A stretch of DNA of 64,000 bases from Moryella indoligenes (lineage in GTDB: Bacteria > Bacillota > Clostridia > Lachnospirales > Lachnospiraceae), in assembly GCF_030812885.1 (NCBI RefSeq), contig NZ_JAUSTO010000005.1:62001-126000 (forward strand). Direction: 5' to 3'. Below, one piece after another: positions 50,612 through 58,824 of the stretch. The stretch's first letter is position 1. The number at the start of each line of letters is the position of its first letter. The notes beneath the pieces were generated by a model. The model was not told where the DNA came from. It made no database searches and saw nothing but the letters and a program-made list of their open reading frames with translations. The position numbers and the translations under genes were made by a program.

Positions 50612-52417
50612 TCAGTTTCCTGGGAAGGGCGCCACAGTCTCTGAGCTGCCGCCTCCCGGCCCCCCACTGTTCTCTCCCGGGCCCGCGGGTCCCTGCGGAC
50701 TCAGGGCCGCGCTTGTCTCTGCAGGAGCAGGGATTGTCTGACTTTGAGGCCTTGTTCCCTCAACACCCGGACCGGCATTGCTGCTCTTTGTCGAGGCATT
50801 GACCGCCGCTGCACTGCTTCTCACAGAGCTTCCGTCTCCGGAACCGCCCGGCGCCACTGTCTCCGCCTCTGTCGCGGAGTTGCTCGCCTGCTCCGGCACA
50901 GTTTCCGTATTCTCTACAATCGTCATCGCTTCCGCATCCGAAGGTTCCGTGACCACACCGCTGGTGTTTCGCGCAATCTTCTTCGAATGTCCCTTGTAGC
51001 CGCTGTTGTGGAAGAAGACATCGGACTGCACCTCACCGTTCTTCTTTGTGACAATATTGGTCACCCAGCGGCTGCCCATGGAGCCGCCCGTGATCTGCTT
51101 CTCTATCCCGGGCTGAAGCGTCGTGTCCTCCACGTACTCCACACCGCCGTTATCGTACTCCTCCGTCTTTACGGAATGAAGCGAAATTGTGACACCCTCC
51201 TCCAGAACCGGCAGACCGATCACCGACATGGTCACAGTCCGGTCATGGAAATTCGCCCGCAGTGCCACCGCAGAATTCGTCGTATTGACAAAGCGCATGT
51301 CCGGGCCGGAGTAACCGTCATAGCTCACCGCAGCGTCCTCTCCAGGAGTCACATAGGAGGGCTCAAAGGTATGCGCATGGCGCTCCGTCGGTGTGAGCCC
51401 AGCCTTGATCACTGCGTTGTAGAGCGTCGAGGAGATCTGGCACACGCCGCCGCCCGGCTCCAGCACGACCTTGCCATTTAAATAGGCACCGGCGGGCTTA
51501 TAGCCCTTCTCCAGGGTACGGTTTCCTGTCGTATGGTTGAAGGAAAATTCCTCTCCGACCTGAAGGATGGTTCCATCTATGGCCTCACAGGCCAGCTTCA
51601 GGTTGTTGTTTCTGTCCGCATTTGCCGTTGCTTCCGTAGTAAAGGTGCCGATTACCCTGTACTGTTCCTTTGCCTGCGCTGCACTGAGTTCCGCCTTCTG
51701 TATCTCTGCAGGAATGCGCAGCTCCTCCCCATAATTTTTCTCCTGCATGGCTGTGCGTATGGCCGCAGCGGCAGCTTCCTGGTTCACGCTGCGCCCGTCC
51801 ACAGAATCCGAGTAGCTGAAGCTGTTTGTCTCCTTATTATATCCGGAAACCGCACCGTTCTTCGCCTGTACATTCCAGCGCTCCGCCATCGCGGCAGCCT
51901 CTGCTGCAATCTCTGCATCCAGCCCCTCCGCATCCAGCGCATAGCTGTCCGTCGGTGCCTTGCTGCTGTAGATTTCATCCAGTATCTTGTCCAGCTTCAC
52001 GCTGAGCAGATCAGATATCGGATAGGGCTCATCGCCCTCTCCCGCCTGCTCCAGCACTGCCTTCATGCCCCACTGATACTTCTGAAGCACGGCCTTCCGA
52101 GCCTCCATCCGCGACATCCCGGTGATATCCACATCATTGATGGTCACCGCCGTCTTCAGTGCAGTTTCCTCCACTGTACTCTCGGCCGCTGCACTCTGTG
52201 CCGCAGCGCTCTGTCCCAAGCGGATGAGCTTCTTCGCTCCGATCACCGCCAGCGCAAGCACCAGTACCGCGACTGCTACGCCGACAAACATGCGCTTCCT
52301 GCGCTCCCGCTCTTTTCTTCTCTTTCTTCTATAATAACCGCTGCCGGGATAACTGCCCCCCGCTGCGGGGCTTCTGTTTTCCGATCTTCTGTCGCCTCTG
52401 CCCACTCTGCTGCTCAT
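50612..52417 (-). CDS. VanW family protein with peptidoglycan-binding-like domain
   Basis: This 601-aa membrane-anchored protein has a basic N-terminus, one membrane segment (VGVAVAVLVLALAVIGA, about 45-61), an extracytoplasmic YoaR-like/PG_binding_4 region (about 90-255), a VanW domain (about 260-400: FSFNHTTGNRTLEKGYKPA, LEPGGGVCQISSTLYNAV) and a G5-like stretch with TEEYDNGGVEYVEDT. A Pro/Gly/Ser/Glu-rich C-terminal tail of about 100 residues is low complexity. VanW is found in some vancomycin-resistance clusters, but members are common in clostridia and no van genes are present here; its function is unknown. It is divergent from the PHP gene. Confidence 0.88.
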   Translation of the reverse strand: MSSRVGRGDRRSENRSPAAGGSYPGSGYYRRKRRKERERRKRMFVGVAVAVLVLALAVIGAKKLIRLGQSAAAQSAAAESTVEETALKTAVTINDVDITGMSRMEARKAVLQKYQWGMKAVLEQAGEGDEPYPISDLLSVKLDKILDEIYSSKAPTDSYALDAEGLDAEIAAEAAAMAERWNVQAKNGAVSGYNKETNSFSYSDSVDGRSVNQEAAAAAIRTAMQEKNYGEELRIPAEIQKAELSAAQAKEQYRVIGTFTTEATANADRNNNLKLACEAIDGTILQVGEEFSFNHTTGNRTLEKGYKPAGAYLNGKVVLEPGGGVCQISSTLYNAVIKAGLTPTERHAHTFEPSYVTPGEDAAVSYDGYSGPDMRFVNTTNSAVALRANFHDRTVTMSVIGLPVLEEGVTISLHSVKTEEYDNGGVEYVEDTTLQPGIEKQITGGSMGSRWVTNIVTKKNGEVQSDVFFHNSGYKGHSKKIARNTSGVVTEPSDAEAMTIVENTETVPEQASNSATEAETVAPGGSGDGSSVRSSAAAVNASTKSSNAGPGVEGTRPQSQTIPAPAETSAALSPQGPAGPGENSGGPGGGSSETVAPFPGN

Positions 52418-52473
52418 TTTATCTTCTTTCTGTCCTTTACTCTGTCCGTCAAGTATACAGTATCATGAAGTAT

Positions 52474-52510
52474 AACATAAACCATGAGAAAAAAAAGGCG
52501 TGTTTATGTT
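52474..52510. promoter_or_regulatory. Inverted repeat in the vanW-PHP divergent gap
   Basis: AACATAAAC and GTTTATGTT form a nine-base inverted repeat with a 19-base spacer between the two divergent genes. It overlaps the area where both promoters should lie, so it could be a shared operator. No regulator is adjacent. Confidence 0.35.
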
Positions 52511-52564
52511 AAAATATGTTACGAAATCATTACCCTCCTGCGGCAAAAAGAAAGGATTTCTACT

Positions 52565-53419
52565 ATGATCGACCTGCACACTCACTCAACTGCCTCCGAC
52601 GGAAGCCTCTCTCCCTCTCAGCTCGTCGCGCTGGCGGCAGAACAGGGGCTCTCGGCAATTGCGCTCACAGATCACGACACGGCAGATGGCATTTCTGAGG
52701 CGCTCTCCGCTGCTGCGAAATGCCGAATAGAGCTTATTCCCGGAATCGAGATGTCCTGTGTGTGGCGGGGCACAGAGATTCATCTTCTCGGCTACTTTTT
52801 GGATGCGGATCATAGCGCAATGCGCCGGGATCTCTCCTGGTTCCGTAAAAAACGTGAGGAGCGAAATGACACCATACTCGACAACCTGGCAGAGGACGGT
52901 ATCGTTCTCTCCCGGGAGGAGCTCTGCTTCGAAAGGCCGGATACGGCTGTCACACGGGCGCACTTTGCGCGTCTTCTCGCGGAGAAGGGTTATGTCAAAA
53001 CACCAAAAGAAGCCTTCTCCGACTATCTGGTCTACGGCGGCCGCTATGTCCCCACAAAGGATGAGATCACACCGGAGCTCGTCATGCGCTTTTTCCAGGC
53101 GCACGGCATATGGCCAAGTCTCGCGCATCCGGTTCAGTATCAGCTCTCTGAGGAAGCGCTCGGCGCACTGCTCTCTGAGCTCTGTCCGCTCGGATTGCGC
53201 GGACTGGAGGTCTGGCATTCTTCACAGGACAGCTACCAGAGTGCACGTCTGCTCGGCATCGCCCGGCTCCTTAAGCTTCTCCCCACCGGCGGTTCGGATT
53301 TCCATGGAGACAGCAAGCCGGATATCATGCTGGGACGCGGCTTTGGCTCTCTCCGCATACAGGAGCATGTGCTGGAAAATATGAAGACAGATCTCGCCGC
53401 AATGAGGCAGGGGATGTAG
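52565..53419 (+). CDS. PHP-domain phosphoesterase (RNase AM/YciV-like)
   Basis: This 284-aa PHP protein has metal-binding motifs IDLHTHSTASDG, LTDHDT and PGIEMS, and the C-terminal LLPTGGSDFHGD. The closest group by pattern is YciV/TrpH, whose members hydrolyse 3',5'-nucleotide bisphosphates or trim 5'-phosphorylated RNA. The ATG at 52565 is chosen since AAAGGA lies eight bases upstream and the PHP core normally starts at once; an ATG 27 codons upstream is unlikely. It converges on the EF-G paralogue; the gap has a terminator. Confidence 0.87.
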   Translation: MIDLHTHSTASDGSLSPSQLVALAAEQGLSAIALTDHDTADGISEALSAAAKCRIELIPGIEMSCVWRGTEIHLLGYFLDADHSAMRRDLSWFRKKREERNDTILDNLAEDGIVLSREELCFERPDTAVTRAHFARLLAEKGYVKTPKEAFSDYLVYGGRYVPTKDEITPELVMRFFQAHGIWPSLAHPVQYQLSEEALGALLSELCPLGLRGLEVWHSSQDSYQSARLLGIARLLKLLPTGGSDFHGDSKPDIMLGRGFGSLRIQEHVLENMKTDLAAMRQGM

Positions 53420-53460
53420 TGTTCAGGGCAGCGTACAGCCAAAAACATCATCACAGCACA

Positions 53461-53500
53461 AGCAGACCACAGGATAAGCTCCCGCGGTCTGCTGTATTTT
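53461..53500 (+). terminator. Terminator of the PHP gene
   Basis: AGCAGACC pairs with GGTCTGCT around a 17-base loop and is followed by GTATTTTAT. It lies in the convergent gap with the EF-G paralogue. The same gap has a 12-base direct repeat, TGTTCAGGGCAG, at 53420 and 53520. Confidence 0.65.
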
Positions 53501-53534
53501 ATACTGTTTCAAAACTGCATGTTCAGGGCAGGAT

Positions 53535-55646
53535 TCAGTCCTCCTCGCCCTTGAGCAGAGCAGCTCTCGCCTCAACTTCCTTCTTCTGCACATCGCCCGG
53601 GCACTGCTCGTAGCGGGAGAAGACATAGGAGAACTCTCCCAGTCCGCCACTCATAGAGCGCAGATCCGTCCCATAGCCATAGAGCTCAGACACCGGAATG
53701 TCCGCCTGAATGACCTGCTTGCCATGGTGATCGGACTCCATGCCGAGAACGCGTCCCCTTCTCCTGTTCAGATCGCCCATGACATCGCCGGTGCAGTTGT
53801 CCGGAACCCGGACCTTCAGAGAGACGATAGGCTCAAGCAGAACGGGATTTGCCTCCATAAAGCCTTTCTTAAATGCCAGCGTTGCCGCCATCTTGAAAGC
53901 CATCTCAGAGGAATCCACCGGATGATAGGAGCCGTCCAGCAGAGTCGCCTTGACGCCGACCACAGGGTATGCCGCCAGCGGTCCCTTCACACAGCACTCC
54001 GCCACGCCCTTCTCAACTGCCGGGAAGTAGTTCTTCGGAACCGCGCCGCCGAACACCTTCTCCTCAAAGACATAAGGTACTGTCAGATCGTCTGCGGGCT
54101 CAAAGCTCATCTTGACATCTCCGAACTGACCGTGACCGCCCGACTGCTTCTTGTAGCGTCCGGGTGCCTCCACCTTTCTGCGTATGGTCTCGCGGAAGGC
54201 AAATTTCGGCTTTTCAAGCTCAATCTCCGCCTTGTAGCGGGACTGAAGCTTGCTGACTACGATATCCAGCTGCTGATCTCCGATGCCATAAAGCAGGGAC
54301 TGATGATTCTCCGCATCTACCGTGGCCTTCAGAGTGAGATCTTCATCCATCAGCTTTGCGAGACCGGAAGCGATCTTATCCTCCTCGCCCTTGTTCTTTG
54401 CAATATAGGCCTTGTAGGTATACGGGGTAGAGATCTGCGGTCTGTGGTAGAGAATGGGCGCATTCTTCAGCGCGATCGTATCTCCGGTCTGTGTGACATT
54501 CAGCTTCGCCATGGCGCCGATATCTCCGGCCTTCAGCTCCGGGACCTCGATTGCCTCCTTGCCGCGCATCACATAGATCTTGCCCGACTTCTCCTCCGTC
54601 TCCTTTGCGACGTTATAGATATTGATATCCGGCTTCAGCACACCTGTGCAGACCTTCACCAGAGAGTACTTGCCGATAAAGGGATCCACAATGGTCTTGA
54701 AGACCTTTGCGGAGAGGTTCACATCCGACCTGTAATTTGCCACAAAGCGCTCCCCGCTCGTGACATCGACGCCCTCGTCCTGCTTCGCGCGGTCCGGGGA
54801 CGGCAGATAGCGGACGATCGCATTCATCAGCGCGTTTGCGCCCTGTCCGCAGATCCCGGAGCCCATCATCACCGGAACCATGTCGCCGGTCGCAACCTGC
54901 TCACGCAGCGCAGAGGCGACCTCCTGCTCGGTGAAGCTGTCGCCGGAGAAGTAACGCTCCATGAACTCCTCGCTCGACTCGGCCACCGCCTCCATGAGCG
55001 CCTCTCTCGCAATCTTTAAGTTGTGCTCGGAGTAGTCCGGAATCTCTGCATCGACATATTCCGCGCTGTTCTCCTTGAAGCGGCGTCCCTTCATCTTCAC
55101 GATGTTTACAAAGCCGACGAATTCCTCGTTCTCCCGGATCGGCAGCTGAAGCGGGGCCACCTTCTTGCCGAAGCGGCTCTCAAGCTTTAAGATCAGCTCG
55201 CGGTAGCTCGCCTTGTCATCGTCCATATTGGTGACAAAGATAATACGCGGCAGGCGGTACTGCTCGCAGAGCTCCCACGCCTTCACGGTTCCGGGCTCTA
55301 TGCCTGCCTTGCAGTTCACGACAATGATCGCGGCATCTGCGGCGCTGACCGCCTCCTCAACCTCGCCCACAAAGTCAAAATAACCGGGCGTATCCAGAAG
55401 ATTGATCTTGATCGGCCCGTTCTCCGCATCCGTGTACTCAAGAGGAAGCATGCTCGCACTGATGGAAAAGCCCCGCTTCTGCTCCTCCTTATCGAAATCA
55501 CTGATTGTATTCCCCGCTGCAACAGTTCCCATCTTGGAGACTGCACCGCTGACATATGCCATAGCTTCAGCTACCGTCGTCTTGCCGGCACCTCCGTGGC
55601 CCAGAAGAACAACGTTTCGAATTTGTGAGGTTTCGTAAACTTTCAT
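53535..55646 (-). CDS. EF-G-like translation GTPase (EF-G paralogue)
   Basis: This 703-aa protein is full-length and EF-G-like: G1 GHGGAGKTT (16-24), G2 region RGFSISAS, G3 DTPGYFDF (85-92), then domains II-V (ending PVSELYGYGTDLRSMSGGLG). It belongs to the EF-G paralogue group rather than canonical fusA, which would have ERGITI at G2. The G4 motif NKxD is replaced by TNMD (139-142), so the usual Asn and Lys contacts to guanine are missing. It has its own promoter and AGGAGG before ATG and is not in a str operon. A role in translocation or recycling is possible; tetracycline protection is not indicated. Confidence 0.85.
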   Translation of the reverse strand: MKVYETSQIRNVVLLGHGGAGKTTVAEAMAYVSGAVSKMGTVAAGNTISDFDKEEQKRGFSISASMLPLEYTDAENGPIKINLLDTPGYFDFVGEVEEAVSAADAAIIVVNCKAGIEPGTVKAWELCEQYRLPRIIFVTNMDDDKASYRELILKLESRFGKKVAPLQLPIRENEEFVGFVNIVKMKGRRFKENSAEYVDAEIPDYSEHNLKIAREALMEAVAESSEEFMERYFSGDSFTEQEVASALREQVATGDMVPVMMGSGICGQGANALMNAIVRYLPSPDRAKQDEGVDVTSGERFVANYRSDVNLSAKVFKTIVDPFIGKYSLVKVCTGVLKPDINIYNVAKETEEKSGKIYVMRGKEAIEVPELKAGDIGAMAKLNVTQTGDTIALKNAPILYHRPQISTPYTYKAYIAKNKGEEDKIASGLAKLMDEDLTLKATVDAENHQSLLYGIGDQQLDIVVSKLQSRYKAEIELEKPKFAFRETIRRKVEAPGRYKKQSGGHGQFGDVKMSFEPADDLTVPYVFEEKVFGGAVPKNYFPAVEKGVAECCVKGPLAAYPVVGVKATLLDGSYHPVDSSEMAFKMAATLAFKKGFMEANPVLLEPIVSLKVRVPDNCTGDVMGDLNRRRGRVLGMESDHHGKQVIQADIPVSELYGYGTDLRSMSGGLGEFSYVFSRYEQCPGDVQKKEVEARAALLKGEED

Positions 55647-55718
55647 AATTAATGGTTCCTCCTGTCATAAAGTGTGTCCATTTCCGGGATCTGTCCCTTT
55701 CATGAGCAACTAGACAAT

Positions 55719-55747
55719 ATTTTACTAAAAAACGCCAAATAATACAA
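55719..55747 (-). promoter_or_regulatory. Predicted SigA promoter of the EF-G paralogue
   Basis: On the minus strand TTGTAT and TAAAAT are separated by 17 bases, about 70 bases upstream of the start codon. It is divergent from the tyrA promoter less than 100 bases away. Confidence 0.6.
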
Positions 55748-55815
55748 GCCAATCGGACATTTTTAACAAATAAAGCGCTCTTTTTTCCTCTGCCGCGGAC
55801 CTGCGCATGAAAGAA

Positions 55816-55844
55816 TTGACAGCGCCCGCTCCGCCTTCTAAAAT
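55816..55844 (+). promoter_or_regulatory. Predicted SigA promoter of tyrA-aroA
   Basis: A perfect TTGACA and TAAAAT (five of six) are separated by 17 bases, 47 bases before the tyrA start. No T-box or leader peptide is seen in the short leader. Confidence 0.75.
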
Positions 55845-55890
55845 AAATGAAATTACAGGAGCCGCAACGGAACTCAGAAGGGAGAGAAGC

Positions 55891-56985
55891 ATGGCGTCTA
55901 CCTACGGATTCATAGGGCTGGGGCTGATCGGAGGATCTATCGCAAAAGGACTCCGGAGCGCAGAGCCTGACTGCCGCATTCTGGCCTATATGCGGACGCG
56001 CGCGCGCCTCGAGCTCGCAAGAAGCGAAGGCATAGTGGACCTCGCGCTGAGCGGCATCGACGACGCCCTCGCGGAATGCGACATCATCTTCCTCTGCACT
56101 CCGGTGGAATACAATGAGAGCTACTTAAGCCGCCTGAAGCCGCTCCTGAAGCCCGGCGCCTTCATCACTGATGTGGGCAGCACAAAGAGCTCCATTCAGC
56201 GCACTGTGGAGCAGCTCTCCATGGAGCAGCTCTTCATCGGCGGACATCCCATGGCAGGCTCCGAAAAAAGCGGCTATGAGTACTCCGATCCCCTGCTTCT
56301 GGAAAATATTTTTTATCTGCTCTGTCCCACAGCCAAGACACCTCCCGCCTTCACCGCGCGCATGGAGGCGCTCGTCCGCTCGCTCCGCGCCAATCCCTAT
56401 GTCATCACCGCCGCAGAGCACGACCAGGCAGTCGCCACCATCAGCCACCTCCCGCACCTCGTCGCAGCGGCGCTCGTCAATCTGGTACAGGATACAGACA
56501 GCGAAAGGCACACCATGAAGCAGCTTGCCGCGGGCGGTTTCAAGGACATCACCCGTATTGCAAGCTCCTCTCCCGTCATGTGGCAGCAGATCTTCAGCTC
56601 AAACCGCGCGGCCGTATCCGCGGTGCTGCGCCAGTATATCAGCGCCATGGAAGCGATCGAACAGGCGCTCCTCACGGACGATATGAGCGCCATCCACGAG
56701 CTCTTCACCCGCTCGGGGAGCTTCCGGAGTCAGCTCGCGGACGAGCACGGTCTGATGAATGCCCAGTATTCCTTCTCCGTACACGTCGCAGACCGCCCCG
56801 GTGCGATCTCCATTATCTCCGCCATCCTCGCCGCGGGAGGAGTGAGCATAAAAAATATCGGCATCAACCACAACAGAGAGAGCGGCGACGGCGCACTGCG
56901 GATCGAGTTTTACGACGCGGACAGCTGTCTGAAGGCAGAGCATCTGGTGCAGAAATATAACTTTGTCATTGAGGCAAGAAAGTAA
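55891..56985 (+). CDS. tyrA: Prephenate dehydrogenase
   Basis: TyrA oxidatively decarboxylates prephenate to 4-hydroxyphenylpyruvate in tyrosine synthesis. The NAD(P)-binding loop is IGLGLIGGS (GxGxxG at 9-14); ITDVGSTKSSI and GGHPMAGSEKSG follow; and a C-terminal ACT domain (about 290-360: HVADRPGAISIISAILA) suggests feedback by tyrosine. Length is 364 aa. The ATG at 55891 is chosen because AAGGGAG lies six bases upstream; the frame is open for 28 more codons that overlap the promoter. The stop is 13 bases before aroA. Confidence 0.93.
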   Translation: MASTYGFIGLGLIGGSIAKGLRSAEPDCRILAYMRTRARLELARSEGIVDLALSGIDDALAECDIIFLCTPVEYNESYLSRLKPLLKPGAFITDVGSTKSSIQRTVEQLSMEQLFIGGHPMAGSEKSGYEYSDPLLLENIFYLLCPTAKTPPAFTARMEALVRSLRANPYVITAAEHDQAVATISHLPHLVAAALVNLVQDTDSERHTMKQLAAGGFKDITRIASSSPVMWQQIFSSNRAAVSAVLRQYISAMEAIEQALLTDDMSAIHELFTRSGSFRSQLADEHGLMNAQYSFSVHVADRPGAISIISAILAAGGVSIKNIGINHNRESGDGALRIEFYDADSCLKAEHLVQKYNFVIEARK

Positions 56986-56998
56986 GGAGACAGTTATC

Positions 56999-58291
56999 AT
57001 GCAGAATCACACGAGGGTAATGCTCCGCGGGGCCATGGAGCTGCCCGGCGACAAGTCCATATCGCACAGGGCCGTGATGCTCGGCTCCATCGCCGGGGGG
57101 CGCACCGAGATTCAGGGCTTTCTTCCGGGGGAGGACTGCCTCTCCACGATACGCTGCTTCCGCGCGATGGGCACGAAGATCACACAGGAGGGCACGCGCG
57201 TCACCGTACAGGGAATGGGGCTGCATGGTCTTAAGGCTCCCTCCGCCCCGCTCGACTGCGGAAACAGCGGGACAACCATGCGCCTTTTGAGCGGCATACT
57301 CGCAGCTCAGAGCTTCTCCTCTGTGCTGACCGGCGACAGCTCTTTAAGGACGCGCCCCATGGGCAGAATCATGCGTCCGCTCCGTGAGATGGGCGCAGAG
57401 ATTCAGAGCCTCGCGGGTTCAGACACCGCGCCCCTCCGCATCTCCGGCGGCAGACTCTCCGGCATCCATTACCTCTCCCCCGTCGCCTCCGCGCAGCTGA
57501 AATCCGCCGTGCTGCTTGCGGGACTCTACGCAGACAGTCCGAGCTCCGTCACTGAGCCAAGCCTCTCGAGGGACCACAGCGAGCGTATGCTGCGGCACTT
57601 CGGGGCCAAACTTCACAGCAGCACAGACAGCGAGGGGCGCCCTGTCACCACCATTGAGCCCGCAGAGGCGCTCCATGCGGCGCAGATATCTGTCCCCGGA
57701 GATCTCTCCTCCGCAGCTTACTTCATCGCCGCGGCGCTCCTCCTCCCCGGCAGCGAGCTCCGCATCAACAAGGTCGGCGTGAACCCCACGCGAAGTGGAA
57801 TTCTGGAGGTCGCAGAGGCGATGGGCGGCTCCATTGAAGTGCTGTCACACACAGATCATGACGCCGAGCCCACAGCAGATCTCCTGATCCGCGCCTCCCG
57901 CCTGCACGGCACTGAGATCGGAGGCGCACTCATCCCCCGCCTCATTGACGAGCTGCCAGTCATCGCGGCCATGGCCTGCCAAGCCGAGGGGCGTACCGTG
58001 ATCCGGGACGCAGCAGAGCTGAAGCTAAAGGAATCCAACCGCATCCGCGTCATGACAGAGGAGCTTCAAAAGCTGGGCGCCGCGGTCACGGAGACCACAG
58101 ACGGCATGATCATAGAGGGGGGACACCCACTGCACGGAGCGTCGATCGCTTCCCATAAGGACCACCGCATCGCAATGAGCTTTGCTGTGCTCTCGCTCAT
58201 CGCGGACGGTCCGGTCCATATCTCCGATCCGGACTGCGTCAATATCTCCATGCCGGATTTTTATGAGCGGCTGCGGAGCGTATGCCGCTGA
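56999..58291 (+). CDS. aroA: 3-phosphoshikimate 1-carboxyvinyltransferase (EPSP synthase)
   Basis: AroA adds enolpyruvate to shikimate-3-phosphate, the sixth step of the common aromatic pathway. Active-site signatures are PGDKSISHRAVMLG (Lys19), NSGTTMRLLSG, RPMGRIMRPL, and KESNRI followed by GGHPLHGASI and DHRIAM. Length is 430 aa, normal. The ATG at 56999 follows AAGGAG; an in-frame start 12 codons earlier overlaps tyrA. The tyrA-aroA pairing puts two aromatic amino acid genes in one transcript. Two symmetrical domains are evident. Confidence 0.96.
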   Translation: MQNHTRVMLRGAMELPGDKSISHRAVMLGSIAGGRTEIQGFLPGEDCLSTIRCFRAMGTKITQEGTRVTVQGMGLHGLKAPSAPLDCGNSGTTMRLLSGILAAQSFSSVLTGDSSLRTRPMGRIMRPLREMGAEIQSLAGSDTAPLRISGGRLSGIHYLSPVASAQLKSAVLLAGLYADSPSSVTEPSLSRDHSERMLRHFGAKLHSSTDSEGRPVTTIEPAEALHAAQISVPGDLSSAAYFIAAALLLPGSELRINKVGVNPTRSGILEVAEAMGGSIEVLSHTDHDAEPTADLLIRASRLHGTEIGGALIPRLIDELPVIAAMACQAEGRTVIRDAAELKLKESNRIRVMTEELQKLGAAVTETTDGMIIEGGHPLHGASIASHKDHRIAMSFAVLSLIADGPVHISDPDCVNISMPDFYERLRSVCR

Positions 58292-58386
58292 CTGCAGCTC
58301 CAGGAAATGTGCCCTCTGCCTGCGCGCTGTTCTGCGGCGCACCCTCGCCTTTTGTCGGGAAATTTCCTGTAAAGTACAGAAAGTCC

Positions 58387-58414
58387 TTGCACTGCGGCAA
58401 ATTTGCGCTATAAT
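58387..58414 (+). promoter_or_regulatory. Predicted SigA promoter of tRNA-Val
   Basis: TTGCAC and TATAAT are separated by 16 bases; the tRNA begins 18 bases after the -10. Confidence 0.65.
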
Positions 58415-58432
58415 AAACAAGTATTCCTTTTC

Positions 58433-58506
58433 GGAACCGTAGCTCAGCCGGGATGAGCGTTCGCCTCACACGCGAAAGGTCACGAGTTCGATCCTCGTCG
58501 GTTCCA
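58433..58506 (+). tRNA. tRNA-Val (CAC)
   Basis: This 74-nt tRNA has acceptor arms GGAACCG and CGGTTCC plus discriminator A, a D stem GCTC/GAGC, an anticodon stem TTCGC/GCGAA enclosing CTCACAC with anticodon CAC, a five-base variable region and a T stem ACGAG/CTCGT with TTCGATC. CCA is not encoded. It reads GUG codons. Confidence 0.95.
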
Positions 58507-58511
58507 CTTTT

Positions 58512-58542
58512 AACCGAACCTGAAAACAGGTTCGGTTTTTTT
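58512..58542 (+). terminator. Terminator after tRNA-Val
   Basis: AACCGAACCTG pairs with CAGGTTCGGTT around a four-base loop, with seven T residues from the last stem bases onward. It starts six bases after the tRNA. Confidence 0.9.
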
Positions 58543-58628
58543 GTGTATTTCCAGACAGCTGTGTGCCTTCAGACAGCCGCTAAGACCCTAAAACACGGCC
58601 TTATCTGATTAAAAGGGAGTAAAGACAG

Positions 58629-58665
58629 GAGTGCGGACAAGCTTTGATGGTCCGCACTCTTTTTT
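58629..58665 (+). terminator. Second terminator hairpin, upstream of ftsH
   Basis: GAGTGCGGAC pairs with GTCCGCACTC around an 11-base loop, followed by six T residues. It lies about 90 bases past the tRNA terminator with no gene between, so it may end a short unrecognised RNA or act as a back-up for readthrough. Confidence 0.75.
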
Positions 58666-58824
58666 CATCGTTCAGCCTATATCGCCCTGCACTCTTTTCT
58701 TCAAATCTGAAATCTTTGTGAACTCATGGTATTAGGATCCTTGCTGTGCTATAACATATATATCATTCACCGTTATGGAGCAGATTCACAGCCACACGCT
58801 TCCTTAACGTCAAGGAGGAGCAAG

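Noticed and set aside
50612..52417. Vancomycin-resistance cluster
   Set aside because: Only a VanW-domain protein is present; no vanHAX ligase, dehydrogenase or dipeptidase gene and no VanRS system adjoin it.
53724..55019. A 431-codon open frame opposite the EF-G paralogue
   Set aside because: It mirrors the codon bias of the real gene, with no family features.
53535..55646. Ribosomal-protection tetracycline resistance gene
   Set aside because: The protein has the EF-G paralogue layout, and no Tet(M)-type sequence features or mobile context are seen.
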